Shown here: piece after piece, positions 11,816 through 21,769 of the stretch | Layout: each line of letters begins with the position of its first letter | Position numbering within the stretch: the stretch's first letter is position 1 | Assembly (NCBI GenBank): GCA_015680685.1 | Contig: MNCI01007630.1 | Span: 472,891-536,890 of the forward strand | Source of the DNA: Gnetum montanum | Lineage: Eukaryota; Streptophyta; Gnetopsida; Gnetales; Gnetaceae | Direction: 5' to 3' | DNA length: 64,000 nt | Position numbers and translations under genes: made by a program | Notes under the pieces: generated by a model | The model's input: the letters and a program-made list of their open reading frames with translations, nothing else | What the model was told of the DNA's origin: nothing | Database searches by the model: none

Positions 11816-14017
11816 AGGATGAGTAGTGGAGTAATCCAACACCCAACATACAAGATACAAGTGTTCATGCATAGCCCAATCGTAATCCATGGATGAGACA
11901 ATATTAATATGCTAGTAATTGGTTAAAGTTAAAGATTATTGTCTTTCCATGTGGAGCTAGTATAATCTATGCATATGGTTTAGCTCTCAGTGAGATGTAT
12001 GATATACTGAGGTTGCTAGGCCAGATCTCCTAGCTACAATGATAAAGTGCGAAAATAGTTCTAAGTCTAAAGAAAATAGTAAGTACTATTCTAGCCTATG
12101 GTGATGAGCATCCAATCCTAATCGTCTGTTCACACCTTGGGCTTCATATAACTACCATTGGGATACTAGGTGTACCTCTACTAGGCATACCAAGAGAGCA
12201 CACTAATGGGTTACCAAGCAATCACAATTAAGTACTCGAGATTAATCATACTTATTTTTCTTAACAATAGTAATTAGATGCTAGCAATTTCAATGATGAT
12301 AGTTTAATAAGAGTAGAGTTTAATGACTTTATTTCCAAAACCATGAAGCTTTTAAAGAAAGATGAGAAGTTAAGAAACTAGTTGTTACTTGCTAAGAAAT
12401 AGATTTCACCTATAGTAGTTGAATTTTCATGTTTGGAGTTGAGTGAAGAAAAGAAAAAGAAACTTAAAGAAAGTGTCAAAGTTTGTAAATATTAAATGTA
12501 AGCTTAAGGCACAAAGAGAACATGACCTATGGTAGTGTACCTCCATTAAGTGTGACTTTAACATTTAATATAAAGCCAAGGACTAGGTAACCAAAGAAAA
12601 GTAGTTGAAATCATAGTTAAATGCAAGTAGCAGAGAACTTGAACAAATGAAAGATTCTACATAACTATGAGAAGATAAATCCATAGTTATTGATGATGTG
12701 AAGAATCTCCTAAAATATATTGTTTCAAAATAATCTAATCATTCCAAACACTCTTTCATCCATGACTAGTATTATGCTTAGGTGTATAGATGCCATTAAA
12801 TTTAGATCCCTTATTTTTATTGTTTCTATTCTACATTCTGAGTCTTCCATAGTCTCAAGTATTACAAATGTTTTGATAGGTATATTTATACCTCATTCAA
12901 AATTCATGAGTGCTGACAAAATATAAGATGATCCAATACTTATGAGAATGCTCAATTAGCAAGTTTTATATTGTCATAGTAATTTAAATCCTTAGAAATG
13001 TAAATTTTCCTGTTGATAGTTTAATAAAGTTATGTATTCTATCTTATTTATTTTATAAATAATTTCTTTCTTGATTTGATTATTTAGCTTTAGTAAGAAA
13101 ATTCCCTTAACTAATTTTCCCACTATGGCTTTTCTCTTTTTCTATTTCAAGCAATACATAGCTTTCAAGATATATATAATTAATATAAAGTAATAAGAAA
13201 AATTTATAGATGCCATCTTGATAATAATTGTAAATTTACTAATTCAAAACTCTCTAACGCAAAAAACTTGTCATTGTATTTCTTAACTCTTGGTTTATCC
13301 TTGAACAAGAAATGTAGTTAAAATCTAGGATCCTATTTAAGGCACTACTTTCCTCTCATTAATCATGAAAGTAATAAATTTTCTATTCATGGTTGAAATA
13401 AGCTTAAAGGAAATGATAAATTTAAATATATTCATGGGATTTATTACATTATGTCAGAGTATTTAAGTATAAAATCCCTAAAATTATTAACCATAGAGTA
13501 AAGCTACTTCGATGATGTGTAGAAGTTTTATCCATATTAAGTTTCAAAATTACTGTTAACATTTATTATCATTATCAACCTTAATATGCATAGTTATAGT
13601 CATAGTTATAGTTAACAAATTGATAATATAGAAAGAGATGTATTTGTTATTCTATGTTCTTGTCTTGACCTATTTATTGAATAAAAGAGGTTATTCTAGA
13701 ATCTCTCACTTAGAAATAGCACACAAAGTCTATCTACTTATTTGTGCTTGCAAATGACCTTAACTACTTTAAGTATCCAAAACTTTAAGATTACTTTCTA
13801 ATTATAGCTCATCATATTCCATAAATCTAAAGATGATACATTGAGTAATTATATCAAGTATAATTAAAATATCCTTTGTATAGTTTTTATTTATTTTATA
13901 GTCAAATGCAATAGTTATCGTTATATACTCATTTTTTACCTAACATATACATTTATACTCTGGATTCAATCAATTTGATATCTAGCATTAAACTTTAGGC
14001 TTGAATTATTATCCTAT
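11816..14017. other. AT-rich stretch, possible LTR remains, no gene seen
   Basis: The 5' LTR of the inverted copy 4 should start here, but I could not align it convincingly with the two better LTRs. Around 12330-12480 the plus strand gives a short Lys/Glu-rich peptide-like stretch with stops, reminiscent of a transposon gag but not assignable. The rest is AT-rich with many stops in all frames. Confidence 0.4.
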
Positions 14018-14313
14018 CATTTTTTTTATATTATGATAAAGACCTTCAAATTATAAGAAATCATAAGGGCAAAGTTACATATCATATTACACCTCATATT
14101 ACCAATTAATTTACTATTGGTATTTTAAAAGAATTTTAGGAAGTATTTGGGGTCATTGGTTTTTACATTTGCCTATCAAATACTTAATTTTAGAATGACA
14201 CTTCCCTTCATCCTCTTTCCTAAAATTTATTTTTTTCAATAAAAATAATACAACAAATGAAATATAAAAAATATTTTATAACATTCAAAATAACTTTATT
14301 AATAGATTAGCTA

Positions 14314-15026
14314 ATGATCGCGAGGGGTGGGGGCCCCTTTATGGACGGGCCTAGAAGGGTCGGGGACCCTGTGCGGGGCGCTCACCCCCCGGCGGCTGAG
14401 GGGACCAGCGGTAGACAGAGCCATATGCCGGTGGGGTCGGTTGCGAGCCCCTCGGTTCTGTCTCTGAGGCAGACGCGATGCAGGATACCCATTACCCGGA
14501 CGCTGATCAGGATCAGCATCGCCCTGGGCCGCCTCAGGTGAAGGACCCACCGAATACCACGCTCAGCAACCCGAAGAATACGTCACCAACCCCTCGGCCT
14601 CAACCCGCACAACGCTGGTTTGAGGGCATCCTTCAGAACGGCAGGACTGGAATCGCCCAGGTGATCACAGAGAATCGGCGCCGCCTCGCTGCGGGGTTAC
14701 CTGCGCATACACCAGCTGGCCGGCAACAGCCCGGCGGGTAGTGTTTCTGCAGGCTCCTGCGTGTGTTGCAGGATCGGCTTTTGTTGTTGTTTTCAGTCTC
14801 CGAGATTTTTTTGCCGGCGCGCGGTTTCCCCGGCCCCTGGATTGGGCCCTCTGGGACGTGGGATCAGGCGCTGAGTGTTGGGTGGTGGGTGGTCCGTCCC
14901 TTTCGGTCGTGGGGGGCTCTTGCTGTGGGGCCACGGTTGCTGGCCCGCGCTACGTTGCAGGCGTAGCTCACCAAATTTTTGTTCGGAATAGATAATTCGC
15001 TCGACCTTTTCCTAAAAAAAAAAAAA
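14314..15026 (+). mobile_element. 5'-truncated L1-type LINE, 3' end with poly(A)
   Basis: A GC-rich block in AT-rich surroundings ends CTCGACCTTTTCCT followed by about 14 A. Flanks carry a target duplication AGATTAGCTA (14304) and AGATTAGTTA (15027). It contains the last part of the LINE ORF and a 3' UTR of about 270 bases. The coding part (14478-14741) is related to the C-terminal region of the LINE at 16411-20012: both carry TGIAQ(V/I)I and ENR/ENQ followed by an RxAAG-like segment. Confidence 0.85.
14478..14741 (+). pseudogene. C-terminal fragment of LINE ORF2
   Basis: An 87-codon open stretch containing WFEGILQNGRTGIAQVITEN, homologous to the extreme C-terminus of the ORF2 coded on the minus strand near 16700-16600. 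The start codon is incidental because the element is 5'-truncated. It is followed by the LINE 3' UTR. No enzymatic domain is included. Confidence 0.65.
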
Positions 15027-15590
15027 AGATTAGTTATATTTTATAAAGAATATTTATAAAATAAATTTTTAAAAATAATATAATCCATGTTGCCATTAGG
15101 GCATAATTTATTTGGTTAGAAATGTACCTGGTAAATTACAAAGCACAAGTTCAATACCCTAATCATAAATAATGAAAAAATAATAGTATATATATAATGT
15201 CTTAGTGAGGATAATTAAATAATTAAAAGGAACCACTATTTAGATGTTAAAAGGTTCTGGAGTTGAATGTTAATGTAAGATAAAAAGATTTAATTATTAC
15301 TGATTTAAAACCTAACAATTTTTTTGAGGTAACGGAACTTTGAACAAGCCCGTCCACTGAAATTAACAGACAAACTCCTCGAATTTCCATATATGCAAAA
15401 ATGGTAGCACCTGTAGAAATAATTTAGGGTTCCTGTCTAACCTTAACCACTACGTGCAGTTAAATCCCTTGGAAGGCGGAGTTCCTGACCCAAAACTCGG
15501 GTTATTCATGTTGGAGATGTTTATTTTTTGTAATTTAATTTTTGAACTCATTATCCATATTACACATGTAGATATAACTGCCATGGTACT

Positions 15591-16280
15591 ACCTTATAGC
15601 CTTACATCGTATAAAAGTTGTTCAATTTTTCTGAAACTTTGGTCAGTTTTCATATATACAATCAGATGATTCTTTAAATTCATTTTGAAGGGTATTCTTT
15701 AAATTCATTTTGAAGGGTATTCTGACCTTCTTTTACTATATCGTACTTGATAAATTTATATGTAATAACATCAAAAGAATATAGTAAATATAATCTTCTT
15801 TGCTTTAACATATCTTTTTTTCTTTTTTGTCTTTGTAATTCCTTTTTTGTCTTACATTCAACATGATCATATTATAATTTATCTGAAATCCTTACAATAT
15901 TCTAATATTCATGAACTTTAAATATTCTTTTTGTACATTATTCTCAAGATATGAAATCTTGAATGCCATTAAAAATGATATGGCATATATAAACTTGAAT
16001 TTTGGTTAGCATCTTATTCCCAAAGTATAACATCTACAATCTAATCCAGATTTGTTAGAATTTGCTGGGGAGATAAAGATCACTTGAAGTTTTATCTTTC
16101 TTCCCATTTTGATTCTGAACTCTTTCAAAATTGTGATAATTGAGAGTGAATTCATTAAGAGCTAATGTAAGTGATTATAAGTGAATTGAAAGTAAAAAGT
16201 AAGTGAATGGAGTCTTAAATTTGTGGTCATAAAGCTTTCTATATTCTAACATAAAATAATAATCTTAAATAATGAATTAT
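15591..16280. other. AT-rich spacer between duplication copies
   Basis: No gene seen. In copy B the SRPBCC gene follows the equivalent junction; here there is only AT-rich sequence without recognisable remains of that gene. A 25-bp perfect tandem pair lies at 15669-15718. Confidence 0.5.
15669..15718 (+). repeat. 25-bp tandem pair
   Basis: Two identical 25-base units beginning ATTCTTTAAATTCATT, followed by the first five bases of a third. Confidence 0.9.
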
Positions 16281-16396
16281 TTTTTTTTAGAATGTGATAA
16301 AGGCCTTCAAATTATAGCAATTTATAATGTCCAAGTTACATATCACACTACTAAATTAATTTACCATTAAAAATTGGAAAGAATTTTGGGATGTAA

Positions 16397-16410
16397 ATGC
16401 ATCTATCATC
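16397..16410. repeat. LINE target-site duplication, left
   Basis: ATGCATCTATCATC, identical to 20015-20028 on the other side of the LINE. Up to two extra A at each copy may belong to it but merge with the poly(A) tail on the right. Confidence 0.85.
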
Positions 16411-17215
16411 GCACCAAACCTCCAAGGTTAACCATCAAACCTTCACAAAGGACACCCCCCAGGGCACCAGTCCACCCGCGCCAGCAACCAACCGGGAGAC
16501 ATGGGCAGGAATTAGTTGCTGCTGTTAGTACTGGCCTGACCTGACCCGGCCGCTCGGCTATGTTGATTTTCTTCAATAATCCTGACCCGGCCGCTCGGCT
16601 ATGTTGATTTTCTTCAATAATCTGGGCGATGCCGGTCTTGCGGTTGTTGGGGGCACCCTCCATCCAACCCTGCACAGGGAAGTTCAGGCGTTGCTCCCCA
16701 GGAGTGTCATTGGCCCCTTCTTTAAGTTCATGCCTCGCCTCCTTCAGGTTCTGTCCCTGGGGCACCGGTCTCTGGTTAGCATCGTGGGGGGTGGACATTC
16801 CCCCAAAAACTCACTGTGTTCGTGCTTGCAAGGTGGCGGGAGGTGCCATAGCAGAGGTAATTTCGTGCCATAACTTACCGATCTTGTTGGAGAGGATGCT
16901 CACGGGAGGGAGTGCCGCTCCTTTAAAAATGCAATCATTCTTGGCCCGCCACAGGATCCAGAGCGCCGCCAGCATTGACAAATTTCCTGAGAATTCTGGA
17001 GTGTGAAGCCCCGCTGTTCTCCATAACTACATGGTCACGTGGCACTCGTGAACGAAGTGCTGCAATGTTTCAACATGCTGATTACACAGAGGGCACTGAG
17101 TACTGATAGCCAGGCCCCGAGACTGCAGAGCGACGCGAACTGGGAGGGCCTGGTGGAGGATCAGCCACCTAAAGGTTTTAATTTTTTCCAGGAGGATACC
17201 CTTCCACAGCCGCAT
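16411..17215 (-). pseudogene. LINE ORF2 C-terminus: zf-RVT domain and tail
   Basis: At 17215-17027 the minus strand reads a zf-RVT (reverse-transcriptase zinc-binding) domain: FRWLILHQALPVRVAL followed by CPLCNQHVETLQHFVHEC, with the Cys-x2-Cys and His/Cys pattern intact. After a frame change, about 17006-16860 gives LWILWRAKNDCIF, a conserved plant LINE motif. The final part, 16798-16600, ends near ENQHSRAAG and is disrupted by a 41-bp tandem duplication (16540-16621), which changes frame because 41 is not a multiple of three. Confidence 0.8.
16540..16621 (+). repeat. 41-bp perfect tandem duplication inside the LINE
   Basis: Two identical copies beginning CCTGACCCGGCCGCTCGG and ending CTTCAATAAT. 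It frameshifts the LINE tail; the related C-terminal fragment at 14478-14741 has nothing similar. Confidence 0.9.
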
Positions 17216-17672
17216 TCAACGCGGATCAGTTGGGAACAATTTCTGCACGAGCTGACGGGGTTGCAGAGAGATCTCCTCAACGCTGCCCATCGATCTGGCC
17301 TACGCGCAGAGCTGCTTCCAAATGTGGGAGTTAGAATTTACTGCCGTCCAGGGCCTGTATTTCTTCCTCAGGATTTGAACCCAAAGGGAGGGGTCCTCAT
17401 TTTTGGTGTACAGGCGCTGAAGGAGTCTATGACGCCCTAAGGCCACCTCAAGCGTGAAGGGGAGGAGGTCAACCCCCCCCCCTAACGGGGCCACGTGATT
17501 TTCGTCCAAGCCAACAGGTGCATCTTCTTTCCCCCCTTGTCGCCAGACCACACAAAATCGCGAATAATTTGGTCGATCTTGGTGGCGACACCCACAGGGG
17601 CGGGGAGGCCACCGAGGCAACAAACCTCGCCATGGCCCCCAAAACCGCAAACGCCAGCACCATCTTCCCCTT

Positions 17673-19031
17673 TCAAGATAGGAAATTATTTGTCCAATGT
17701 GCCACGCATCGCTGAATTCGTGCGATGAGCACCTGCCAGGTTATGCATGGGAATGCCCAAATACTTGTCATCCGCCTCCCCGGGAGGATCCCTAGGATTT
17801 GAATGACTTTGCTGCGAACCGAAGGATGCGTGTGGGTGAAATATAAAGCTGATTTCCTGGGGTTGGGCGCCAGGCCCACCTCGCGGCGCATCTGATCCAG
17901 CGCCTTCAGAATTGCCTTGGCCTGCGAAACTGCTGCCTTGGTGTAGATCATGGTATCATCTGCGAAATGGGCAGTGAGGCAAGGGATGTCGTGCACATTT
18001 AACCTTTAGACCCCTTCTTCTGTGTAGTACGTTTGTAAGAGGTCCATCATCATCAAGAAGAGGAGCGGGGAGAGAGGGTCTCCTTGACGAAGCCCACGTC
18101 CAGTCCCATGAAAGCCCCATAATTGTCCATCAATATCTAACGAGTAACGCCCTCCCTGCTGGATCTGCAGGCAGAGGTCGACAAAAGCTTTGTCAAAACC
18201 TTTAGCATGCAGCACGGATCGCAAGGCGGCCCAACTGACGGAATCGTAGGCCTTGGCAATGTCCAACTTGATGTAGAGGCCCGGAAATTTGGCCGCTCGA
18301 AGGGAGTGCTGGATTTCCTGGAGCAGTAAGACCTAGTCTTGAAGGTGACAACCCTTCATAAAGGCAGTCTGGTGCTTACCCACGAGGCGCGTCATGAGCA
18401 GTCACAGTCTAGCCATGAGCAGGCGAGAAAATAACCTCAGCAGGCAATTACAGACACTAATGGGGCGAAAATGGTCTAGGGAGGTGGGATTTTCTGTCTT
18501 CGGCAGCAAAACCACACGAGAGCAGTTGATTTCTTTTCGGACCTGACGCCACGCCAGCATCTGGTTGAAAGCGTCAAGCAGGTTCGTCCCGAGGACGTCC
18601 TCGTAATCACGGAACAATTCAATGGGCCAGCCATCTGGCCTTGGCACCTTGTCTACCGGCATTTTCTGCAGCGCATTGCGAAGCTCCTGGCACGAAAATG
18701 GCTGCAGTAGCCGAAAATTATCAGCCGGATTTAGAATTTTTTCCACGGGCACAAAAATCGGGTCCGTTGGCTGCCACTCCCAGACCTGGTGCCAGTAATG
18801 CAGGAGGCTGTCGACACCAGAGCGCGGATGCAATTCTCCCTGTATGAGGCATTGCATCGGTCCATGATGGGCGCCGTGGTGCGCCTTTGTCGCAGAAAAG
18901 AAAAATTTAGTGTGCCGATCCCCTGCCCGCAACCACTGTACACGGGCCCGTTGGTGCCAGTACTCCTCCTCCTCGTGGTGCAGGAGTTGAAGCTTGGCCT
19001 GCAAGGCGAGTTCCTCCCTAGAGTGGTCCAC
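17673..19031 (-). pseudogene. LINE reverse transcriptase
   Basis: Reading right to left on the minus strand: an RT entry region at 19031-18402 with a long open frame (209 codons) holding PDGWPIELF and DHFRPISVCNCLLRLFSRLL; then MDIAKAYDSVSW near 18266 and GLRQGDPLSPLLF near 18085 (RT fingers/palm motifs); then the catalytic FADD box (HFADDTMIY, near 17960) in a further open stretch ending at 17673. Stops and frameshifts sit between these blocks (for example around 18002). The arrangement matches plant L1 ORF2. It is probably inactive, yet unusually open for an old repeat, suggesting a fairly recent insertion. Confidence 0.9.
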
Positions 19032-19967
19032 CCCATGCTCCTAGTGCTCCTGCAACGACTAGATATCCTACAGTTTAGCCTGGAGCAGACTGCGGCAGGT
19101 TCTGAAGTTGTATTTCTGCGTAGGGCCGATATTTTTAATTTGGGTTTTCAGGGTCTTCAACCCATTCTTCAAAAATTCACGCGGATCCACCGAGGCGTTG
19201 TATTTTTGCCAGATGTCCTGCATCAACTTTTCTAGCCACGGCTTGCGGATCCAGGTGAGTTCAAAACGGAAGGGATGAGGTCGCTAGAACTCTCCCCGCA
19301 CCAGCTAGCAGAAGATGGGCTGGTGGTCAGAAGCCATGCGGGCACCCCCATAGACGTGGATATCCCAATCGTTCAGTAACTTCTGACTGACCCACACCCG
19401 GTCAATACGGGATTGGACCCTCGCAGTGCCTTGCTTGCGGTTACTCCAGGTGTACTTGCAGCCAGCGATTTCCATGTCGGACAGGCCATTCTGCTGCAAT
19501 AGCGTGAGCATTTCGGTTACCCCTGGGGGCTCCACCAAATTGTCGCCAGTCTTCTCCCAACTGAAGAGCCTCTGGTTGAAATCGTCAGTTAGCAACCAGC
19601 TGGCCTTTTTGGAACCAGCCCCGTGACCCGAGAGAGCTCATGAAGACGTGCCTGCCACCCCTACGGTCTGTAAACATTTGTAACCCACACGTCTGGCCCG
19701 GGTAAGTGCACCGTAATGCACCAGTCGGACATATCCAGGACGTGCGAGTCCACCCTGGTTAGGACCGCGAGACCACCCGCGCGCCCTCTGCTGAAGTTTT
19801 GTTTCTTGTAGGCAAACAATGTCACACTTCTCATCTCGCACCAAACAACGCAGGGTATGTCGTTTGTATGGGGTACCCTGGTGGGGTGGTCCTAGGGGAG
19901 CTCCCGGTGATTTCCTTGGCCGGAGTGGGGCCAGCGGCCCTAGCCTACGCTGCACACCTGTATAGTT
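19032..19967 (-). pseudogene. LINE apurinic-type endonuclease
   Basis: The minus strand encodes CDIVCLQETK near 19815 (the endonuclease E-T-K motif) and, after frame changes, a stretch at 19595-19305 with SRIDRVWVS and SDHQPIFC, the terminal D-H motif of the EEP fold. The beginning of the domain is cut at about 19967 where the sense 3' segment joins. It would nick target DNA for retrotransposition. Confidence 0.85.
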
Positions 19968-20014
19968 CCTTTTTTTTTTGGAATATACTCACTCGACCTT
20001 TCACAAAAAAAAAA

Positions 20015-20028
20015 ATGCATCTATCATC
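20015..20028. repeat. LINE target-site duplication, right
   Basis: ATGCATCTATCATC, identical to 16397-16410; abuts the poly(A). Confidence 0.85.
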
Positions 20029-20640
20029 TTTTACATCTACCTATCAAATACTTGGTTTTGTAAAGGCATGCCGCTCCATCTTCTTAAATAAAATTTAATA
20101 TTTTTAAATAACAATACAAAAAATATCTTATAAGTTCATAATGACCTTATTAATTAATTTTTAAAAAATTTTATAAAGAACATTCATAAATCAAATTTTC
20201 ATAAATAGTGTAATCTATTACTAATATATTATATAGATTTCTTGATTAAAATATACACTTGGTAGGTTGCATAGCAAAGGTTTAATACGACAGTGATGAA
20301 TCCGGATAAAATACTACCATATCCATATCCATAAGATATAAGTAAAAATAATTAAATAATTAAAAACAACGGATCACATTGTAAGCAAGTTGCATAAGTC
20401 GTATGAATTTGAATCTTCACCATTAAGATATTAACATAATAAATAAGAATTTAACTATCAGTACTTTACTGAAATTAGAAGTTCTCTCGGTATGTCTATT
20501 CATGTATGTCTATCCATGTAGATCTCCGTAACCAGTAACCACCTTGCCTCTTTGTTTCATAAAAATATGACTTCTAAGTTTACTTAAGTTGTTTCTTAGA
20601 ATGCTGTGAGACCCGTGAGGCCCGGCCATTTCTGCTGGTA

Positions 20641-20700
20641 ATGGATCCTTCGACGAGCATATAAGCAGAAATGGATCCTTCGACGAGCATATACGTTGAA
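20641..20700 (+). repeat. 30-bp tandem pair upstream of SRPBCC gene
   Basis: Two units beginning ATGGATCCTTCGACGAGCAT at 20641 and 20671, the first 23 bases identical. They lie about 380 bases before the gene start and have no counterpart in duplication copy A. Confidence 0.85.
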
Positions 20701-20932
20701 ATTAACGGAAAAGCTGTTCTGATTTGTTGGTTACATTTAACTAGTTGTTTTAACTGCAGAAATGGAACATAATCTGCACGTGTGGAAATAATTTAGGGTC
20801 TACCTCTACCCTCAACTTAAATCCCTCGGGAGGCGCAGTTCTTGAGCCAAAAGTGGGATCATTCATGTTCAGTATGCCTATTTTTGTAACTTTGTTGTTA
20901 TATTCCTTATCCATGTAACTATAGTACACATG

Positions 20933-20941
20933 TATATATAA
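20933..20941 (+). promoter_or_regulatory. TATA-like box of SRPBCC gene
   Basis: TATATATAA about 138 bases before the ATG at 21079. The paralogous flank at 15571 has the weaker TAGATATAA in the same context. Confidence 0.5.
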
Positions 20942-21078
20942 CTGCCATGACCTGTAGCTAGCTAAGTACATCTGCATCTGTGTTCTGTTTTGTTTGAACT
21001 GCTTTGCTTTGGGCTATTTGCTTTTCCTGTTTCATTGTCGCATCGGTTCTGAGTTTTCGGTATTTAGTGAAAACTTTC

Positions 21079-21630
21079 ATGGAGCAAGGTCATGCCATTA
21101 GTCTAACCTGGGCAGAAAGGCTGTTCAGGGTGCTATTTCTACTGGGTTATGTTACTGTTTTTACTTCTGGAACTGTGAATGCAGCTGTAAAGAGACACGG
21201 AAGCTTGCCCAGACAAGTGAATGCAAGTGCAGAAAAAGTTTGGCCGATAGCCAGTGACTTTGCAGGGCTAAAGAAGGTGCTGGTCAGCATTAACTCTTCA
21301 ACCATTGTTGCAGGGATTCCCAACAAAGTGGGTTGCGTCAGGAAAGTGGTAGATGGTGATAAGTTCGCTCTGGAAAAGTTGATCTACTTGAATAATAAAA
21401 CAATGAAATACATCTATACCATTGCCTCCAGTGCGGATAGTAACTTTGGATTCCAAAAATACGTAGATGTAGTTAGTGTGCGTAAGGTTAATGCTAATGC
21501 TTCTATTGTAACTTGGACTTACTTCTTTGAAGCTGCCAATGATGGCATTGCCGATACGTTGGTAGCCGTCCTTTCAGTTAAGTCTGCAGCCATGGCCACC
21601 AAAATGCAAGAACTTGCAGATGCAATTTGA
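21079..21630 (+). CDS. SRPBCC / Bet v 1-fold protein (polyketide cyclase-like)
   Basis: A single uninterrupted frame of 183 codons. I start at ATG 21079 (context TTCATGG). The frame stays open upstream to a stop at 20995, but without another ATG. Residues about 10-30 (ERLFRVLFLLGYVTVFTSGT) form a hydrophobic segment that could be a signal anchor or signal peptide. From about residue 38 it matches the plant polyketide-cyclase/lachrymatory-factor-synthase-like branch of the SRPBCC superfamily: a GSLPRQVNASAEKVWPIASDF opening strand and helix, a GCVRKV segment, a KLIYLNNKTMKYIYTI hairpin, GFQKYVDVVSV, SIVTWTYFFEA and a C-terminal amphipathic helix. Such domains bind small hydrophobic ligands; the ligand here cannot be told. 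The conserved Trp after GLK is replaced (KKVL). No intron is needed. It appears intact and may be expressed. Confidence 0.75.
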   Translation: MEQGHAISLTWAERLFRVLFLLGYVTVFTSGTVNAAVKRHGSLPRQVNASAEKVWPIASDFAGLKKVLVSINSSTIVAGIPNKVGCVRKVVDGDKFALEKLIYLNNKTMKYIYTIASSADSNFGFQKYVDVVSVRKVNANASIVTWTYFFEAANDGIADTLVAVLSVKSAAMATKMQELADAI

Positions 21631-21763
21631 CTTTCTCAGTATTTTAGCTATAAATGTAAACCTGAATTGCTACAATGCTCGAGGGTAGTCAAATCAATGT
21701 GTCCATAATGTTCCGGATAAGTCAAATCAATGTGTTGCATAATTTAAGAGCAGTGTTGATTCC

Positions 21764-21769
21764 AATAAA
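21764..21769 (+). terminator. Polyadenylation signal of SRPBCC gene
   Basis: AATAAA 134 bases after the stop codon. Just upstream AGTCAAATCAATGTGT occurs twice (21688 and 21720) as a short 3' UTR duplication. Confidence 0.55.

Larger units (their letters stand above)
14018..15590 (+). repeat. Tandem duplication copy A (interrupted by a LINE)
   Basis: Outside the LINE at 14314-15026 this segment aligns piece by piece with 16281-16396 plus 20029-20960. Shared blocks include GATAAAG(A/G)CCTTCAAATTATA, AAGTTACATATCA, CTATCAAATACTT, the TTTTATAAAGAA block, AATAATTAAATAATTAAAA, AATTTAGGGT, TTAAATCCCT(T/C)GG with ATTCATGTT, and ATAACTGCCATG. Divergence with many small indels indicates an old event. 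In copy B this sequence ends just upstream of the SRPBCC gene; copy A has no such gene after it. Confidence 0.8.
16411..20012 (-). mobile_element. L1-type LINE with 5' inversion (twin priming)
   Basis: The body, 16411 to about 19967, is coded on the minus strand (endonuclease, RT, zf-RVT, C-terminal domain, in that order from right to left). The last 40-odd bases at the right, about 19968-20012, are instead the sense 3' terminus of the same LINE family: T-run, GGAATA, CTCGACCTTTC, then about 11 A, matching 14970-15026. A 14-bp target duplication flanks the whole. Inverted 5' segment plus sense 3' segment plus poly(A) is the known twin-priming product. The body starts near the beginning of ORF2; ORF1 is absent. 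Confidence 0.85.
16281..20960 (+). repeat. Tandem duplication copy B (interrupted by a twin-primed LINE)
   Basis: Sequence flanking the 16411-20012 LINE is colinear with 14018-15590 (see copy A). Its right end carries a TATA-like box at 20933-20941 and leads straight into the SRPBCC gene, so the duplicated unit is probably the promoter flank of that gene. Confidence 0.8.

Noticed and set aside
14311-14550. Minus-strand 79-codon frame at the left edge of the first LINE
   Set aside because: The LINE's coding strand here is plus, shown by poly(A) at 15013-15026 and similarity to the other LINE's C-terminus.
16601-17006. Plus-strand frames of 90-125 codons in the LINE
   Set aside because: They are shadows of the GC-rich minus-strand ORF2 tail; no domain fits.
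20750-20977. Minus-strand 75-codon frame upstream of the SRPBCC gene
   Set aside because: The matching sequence in duplication copy A (15440-15590) is broken by stops and indels without frame preservation, so it looks like promoter DNA.
21004-21078. Extension of the SRPBCC frame upstream of ATG 21079
   Set aside because: The frame is open to a stop at 20995 but begins at TTG with no ATG; an upstream exon is possible but unsupported.
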